A DNA stretch of 9,179 nt. Source: Campylobacter sp. (GTDB lineage: Bacteria; Campylobacterota; Campylobacteria; Campylobacterales; Campylobacteraceae). The notes under the pieces were generated by a model that saw nothing but the letters and a program-made list of their open reading frames with translations, was not told where the DNA came from and did not search any database. The translations under genes were made by a program, and so were the position numbers. The stretch covers positions 1 through 9,179 of the forward strand of contig JAJQAF010000169.1 in NCBI GenBank assembly GCA_021203945.1, given 5' to 3'. How positions within the stretch are numbered: position 1 is the stretch's first letter; each line of letters begins with the position of its first letter. Shown one piece after another: positions 7,021 to 9,179 of the stretch.

Positions 7021-8000
7021 TGCCGTTTTTAATACTAGTCGTAGTTTGGATTTTAATTTGCCTTGTTTCATTGCAAACAGGGCAATACGGCATAGAATTT
7101 AGCCGAGTTTTAGAAATTTTAGTCGGAATTTCACATGACCGAACGTCAAACAGCGTCATTTTTGACGTCAGAATTCCAAGAATTTTACTCTCAAGCCTTT
7201 GCGGCGGGATATTAGCGCTTTGCGGACTTAGTTTGCAAGCAGTATTTAAAAATCCGCTGGTAGGTCCTCATATCATAGGCGTTAGCACTGCCGCGGCGTT
7301 CGGCGGCGCGCTTTGTATTTTGATAGGACTATGGAAATTTTATATAGTCTCGTTCGCTTTTTTCTTTGGTTTGCTCGCGCTTGCCATGCTTTATTTCATA
7401 GCCAAATTTATTGCAAAAACCGACGTTTTTTCGCTTATTTTAGCCGGCATCGTTATAAACGGTATATTTGCCGCCTTAACCAGCCTCGTGCAATATCTCG
7501 CCGATAGCGAAAACGTTTTGCCTAACATAATCTACTGGTTGCTGGGTAGCTTTGTAAGCGCAAACTACGATAAACTCGCGTTGATAGCTATTATTTCGCT
7601 GCCTTGTGTCGTGCTGCTGATGCTTATGAGATATAGATTTAATCTGCTTAGTCTAAGCGATGAAGATTTGACGGTTCTTGGGGTAAATATAACCTTGCTT
7701 CGCTCGTGCATTCTCGTTATTTGCACGCTTTTAATAGCCGTTCAGGTAAGCGTGAGCGGAAATATAGGCTGGGTCGGGCTAGTCGTGCCGCACATGACGA
7801 GATTATTATGCGGTAGCGATCACGTAAAATCGATGCCCAATTGCTTTATTATCGGAGCGATATTTATGCTATTCGTAGATGATTTGGCAAGGAGTATCGG
7901 TAACTCGGAAATCCCGTTAAGCATACTTTGCGCACTCATAGGAAGTCCTATTTTTGCCGTTTTGCTAAAAAGGAGCGCTTCAAATGCCAAGTCTGCTTGA
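7020..8000 (+). CDS. FecCD/BtuC-family ABC importer permease (MolB-like)
   Basis: The product is an inner-membrane channel of the BtuC fold with 326 residues and about ten predicted membrane helices. Family landmarks in order are RIPRILLSSLCGG (51-63), FKNPLVGPHIIGVSTAAAFG (76-95), the ATPase-coupling loop around DEDLTVLGVN (214-223), GNIGWVGLVVPHMTRLLCG (247-265) with SDH and MP just after it, and EIPLSILCALIGSPIFAVLLKR (297-318). These are the signatures of the family that transports siderophores, cobalamin, haem and, in the MolB branch, molybdate. The ATG overlaps the preceding stop in TAATG and has no ribosome binding site of its own, so translation probably depends on ribosomes finishing the binding-protein gene. 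It should dimerise and pair with two copies of the ATPase encoded next. Confidence 0.93.
   Translation: MPFLILVVVWILICLVSLQTGQYGIEFSRVLEILVGISHDRTSNSVIFDVRIPRILLSSLCGGILALCGLSLQAVFKNPLVGPHIIGVSTAAAFGGALCILIGLWKFYIVSFAFFFGLLALAMLYFIAKFIAKTDVFSLILAGIVINGIFAALTSLVQYLADSENVLPNIIYWLLGSFVSANYDKLALIAIISLPCVVLLMLMRYRFNLLSLSDEDLTVLGVNITLLRSCILVICTLLIAVQVSVSGNIGWVGLVVPHMTRLLCGSDHVKSMPNCFIIGAIFMLFVDDLARSIGNSEIPLSILCALIGSPIFAVLLKRSASNAKSA
7970..7975 (+). promoter_or_regulatory. Strong ribosome binding site for the ATPase gene inside the permease gene
   Basis: AAGGAG lies eight bases before the ATG at 7984, within the last codons of the permease. It supports the 17-base overlap between the two genes and allows the ATPase, needed in equal numbers to the permease, to be made partly independently of upstream translation. 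Confidence 0.75.
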
Positions 8001-8748
8001 AGTCAAAAACGCGGCGTTTTATTATGAAAAAGATAAATTTCTATTTCGGAATTTAAATTTTGACGTTAAAAGCGGTGAAATTTTAAGCATACTAGGTCTA
8101 AACGGGCAAGGTAAAAGCACTCTTATGTTTTGCATGATGGGCGTTTTGGCTCTTAAGGAGGGCGATATAAGTTCAAAGGCGAAATTCGCTTTTTTGCCGC
8201 AAAGTTTTAACGTGGCTTTCGATTATAGCGTCTTAGACATAGTTTTAATGGGACGAATCCGCGAAATTTCGATATTTTCAAAACCCGGAAAAAACGATAT
8301 AAAAATTTGCAAAGATTGTCTTGACATGCTTGAAATTTCTCATCTTGCCCAAAAAAGTTTCAACTCGCTTTCAGGCGGGCAAAGACAGCTCGTTCTTTTT
8401 GCAAGAGCGATTGCCGGCAACAGCGACGTGCTATTTTTAGACGAACCGACTTCGGCGCTTGATCTTAAAAATCAAGACAGAGTTTTAACGCTTATCAAGA
8501 GTTTAAAGGAACAAAGTAAGGCGAGTATCGTTTTTACAACGCACCAACCAAATCACGCTTTAGCGGTAGCAAACAACACCTTGATACTAAAAAACGATCT
8601 AAGCTACAAATTCGGCAAAAGCCAAGAGGTGCTAAAAGACGAAATTCTAAGCTCTCTTTACGATATTGACGTAAGGACTATAAATTTCAGCCTAAACGGC
8701 TTAAATATCCCGAGCATAACCCAAATTTTTACAACTCAAAAGCATTGA
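7984..8748 (+). CDS. ABC importer ATP-binding protein (MolC-like)
   Basis: This 254-residue cytoplasmic ATPase powers the importer. All nucleotide-binding elements are present: aromatic A-loop FYY (12-14), Walker A GLNGQGKST (38-46), Q-loop Q73 in LPQSF, signature LSGGQRQ (129-135), Walker B VLFLDEP (149-155) with catalytic E154, D-loop SALD (157-160) and switch H187 in TTHQPN. DYSVLDIVLMGR (80-91) followed by a short FSKP segment (98-101) resembles FepC/BtuD-type subunits and, as I recall, most closely H. influenzae HI1470 (MolC, about 253 residues), which has nearly the same YSVLDIVLMGR and FTTHQPN stretches. This is the best clue to the substrate, although ATPases transfer substrate identity only by homology. 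The gene ends the operon, with an AT-rich inverted repeat just downstream. Confidence 0.95.
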   Translation: MPSLLEVKNAAFYYEKDKFLFRNLNFDVKSGEILSILGLNGQGKSTLMFCMMGVLALKEGDISSKAKFAFLPQSFNVAFDYSVLDIVLMGRIREISIFSKPGKNDIKICKDCLDMLEISHLAQKSFNSLSGGQRQLVLFARAIAGNSDVLFLDEPTSALDLKNQDRVLTLIKSLKEQSKASIVFTTHQPNHALAVANNTLILKNDLSYKFGKSQEVLKDEILSSLYDIDVRTINFSLNGLNIPSITQIFTTQKH

Positions 8749-8752
8749 AATT

Positions 8753-8779
8753 TTATATTAAAGCTTAAATTTAATATAA
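8753..8779. terminator. AT-only 10-7-10 inverted repeat after the ABC operon (weak terminator or operator)
   Basis: TTATATTAAA (8753-8762) and TTTAATATAA (8770-8779) are perfect reverse complements around GCTTAAA, followed by TTT. It begins five bases after the ATPase stop. The stem contains no G-C pair, so RNA termination would be weak. The right arm contains most of the -10 box of the next gene, so an operator role is equally possible. Confidence 0.4.
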
Positions 8780-8780
8780 T
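8775..8780 (+). promoter_or_regulatory. -10 box of the downstream membrane-protein gene
   Basis: TATAAT lies in an A/T-rich context. The predicted start near 8787 gives a very short leader that still includes the AAGGA ribosome binding site (8789-8793), five bases before the ATG at 8799. Suggests the gene can be transcribed separately from the ABC operon. Confidence 0.45.
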
Positions 8781-8798
8781 TTGGAAAAAAGGATATAA

Positions 8799-9179
8799 AT
8801 GAAGTTCGTCAATGCTTTTTTTATCGGAATTTTATTCGTTTTAGCGCCTATTTTTACCCTATTTGTAGGACTAAACAATAATTATTTCGGATATTACGGC
8901 GTCAATGAATATTTTAATGCCGTTTTTGTAGATAACGTTCCGTTTTTATGGCTCATACCGCTTTATTTTATCTTTGGATACGCTATGTTTTACGGATCTT
9001 TCAGGAAAATTTTTAGAGGCTTTTACGCCCTACTTTTAATAATCTGCGCGCTTAGCTGGTATCCGAAATTCGGACTTGCGCTAGGTGAGAAAATTTTTAT
9101 GAGCGAGCCTTACGAGAGGGAAGTATCGGCAAGCAAAGACGGTGCGTTCGTTCTAAACGGGCGCGACATTTATATAGGG
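8799..9179 (+). CDS. Unrecognised membrane protein, 5' part only (runs off the window)
   Basis: An uninterrupted frame of 127 codons starts at ATG 8799 and is still open at the last base. The start is supported by AAGGA five bases upstream. Three hydrophobic segments are visible: residues 6-25 (FFIGILFVLAPIFTLFVGL region), 47-66 (VPFLWLIPLYFIFGYAMFYG) and about 75-89 (FYALLLIICALSWYP). An aromatic/Asn-rich loop (26-46) lies between the first two, and a polar stretch with EKIFMSEPYEREVSASKDGAFVLNGRD follows the third. The basic RKIFR between segments two and three suggests that loop is cytoplasmic. The polar part after the third segment would then lie in the periplasm, possibly as a soluble domain. 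I do not recognise the family. It follows the importer by 50 bases with its own -10 box, so a link to transport is not established. Confidence 0.8.
   Translation, partial: MKFVNAFFIGILFVLAPIFTLFVGLNNNYFGYYGVNEYFNAVFVDNVPFLWLIPLYFIFGYAMFYGSFRKIFRGFYALLLIICALSWYPKFGLALGEKIFMSEPYEREVSASKDGAFVLNGRDIYIG

Noticed and set aside
6950..7159. Minus-strand 69-codon frame with CPVCNETRQ resembling half a zinc-binding motif
   Set aside because: It is antisense to the end of the binding-protein gene and the start of the permease gene, which are both well supported. A single CxxC in a shadow frame is not evidence.

Overview
The window looks like an ordinary chromosomal segment of a Campylobacterota bacterium, most likely a Campylobacter from the less AT-rich oral group such as C. 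showae, C. rectus or C. curvus. The species guess is inference. It rests on moderately GC-rich genes separated by very AT-rich spacers, the recurrent AAATTT/AAAATTTT words, a single-chain pyruvate:flavodoxin oxidoreductase as known from C. jejuni, and TATAAT-type -10 boxes without an evident -35.

The left part is read from the minus strand. Its genes, in order of transcription, are nifJ (5782 to 2204), a secreted MORN/YwqK-repeat protein (2057 to 885) and an aspartate/glutamate-racemase family enzyme (834 to 145). A good hairpin terminator (2163-2194) separates nifJ from the repeat protein. The repeat protein has its own extended -10 box and probably shares a transcript with the racemase, 50 bases downstream.

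The right part is read from the plus strand. It starts from the AT-rich divergent region 5783-5985, which holds candidate promoters for nifJ (leftward) and for a three-gene ABC importer (rightward). The importer genes are tightly coupled: a periplasmic binding protein (5986-7020), a FecCD/BtuC-type permease (7020-8000) and an ATPase (7984-8748). Residue patterns in the binding protein and ATPase look more like the Haemophilus influenzae MolA/MolC (HI1472/HI1470) molybdate-tungstate importer than siderophore or haem systems. This comparison is from memory, not from an alignment. A gene for an unrecognised membrane protein begins at 8799 and runs off the right edge.

Functionally, NifJ is central anaerobic/microaerobic carbon metabolism (pyruvate to acetyl-CoA, CO2 and reduced flavodoxin/ferredoxin). 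The importer would supply an oxyanion or metal chelate from the periplasm. The racemase interconverts amino acid enantiomers, and the repeat protein is of unknown role. I see no phage, transposon, CRISPR, tRNA or rRNA, and no convincing new multi-gene system. The points most worth a second look are the substrate class of the importer, two AT-rich inverted repeats that each overlap a -10 box, and the regular 72-base internal repetition of the MORN gene.
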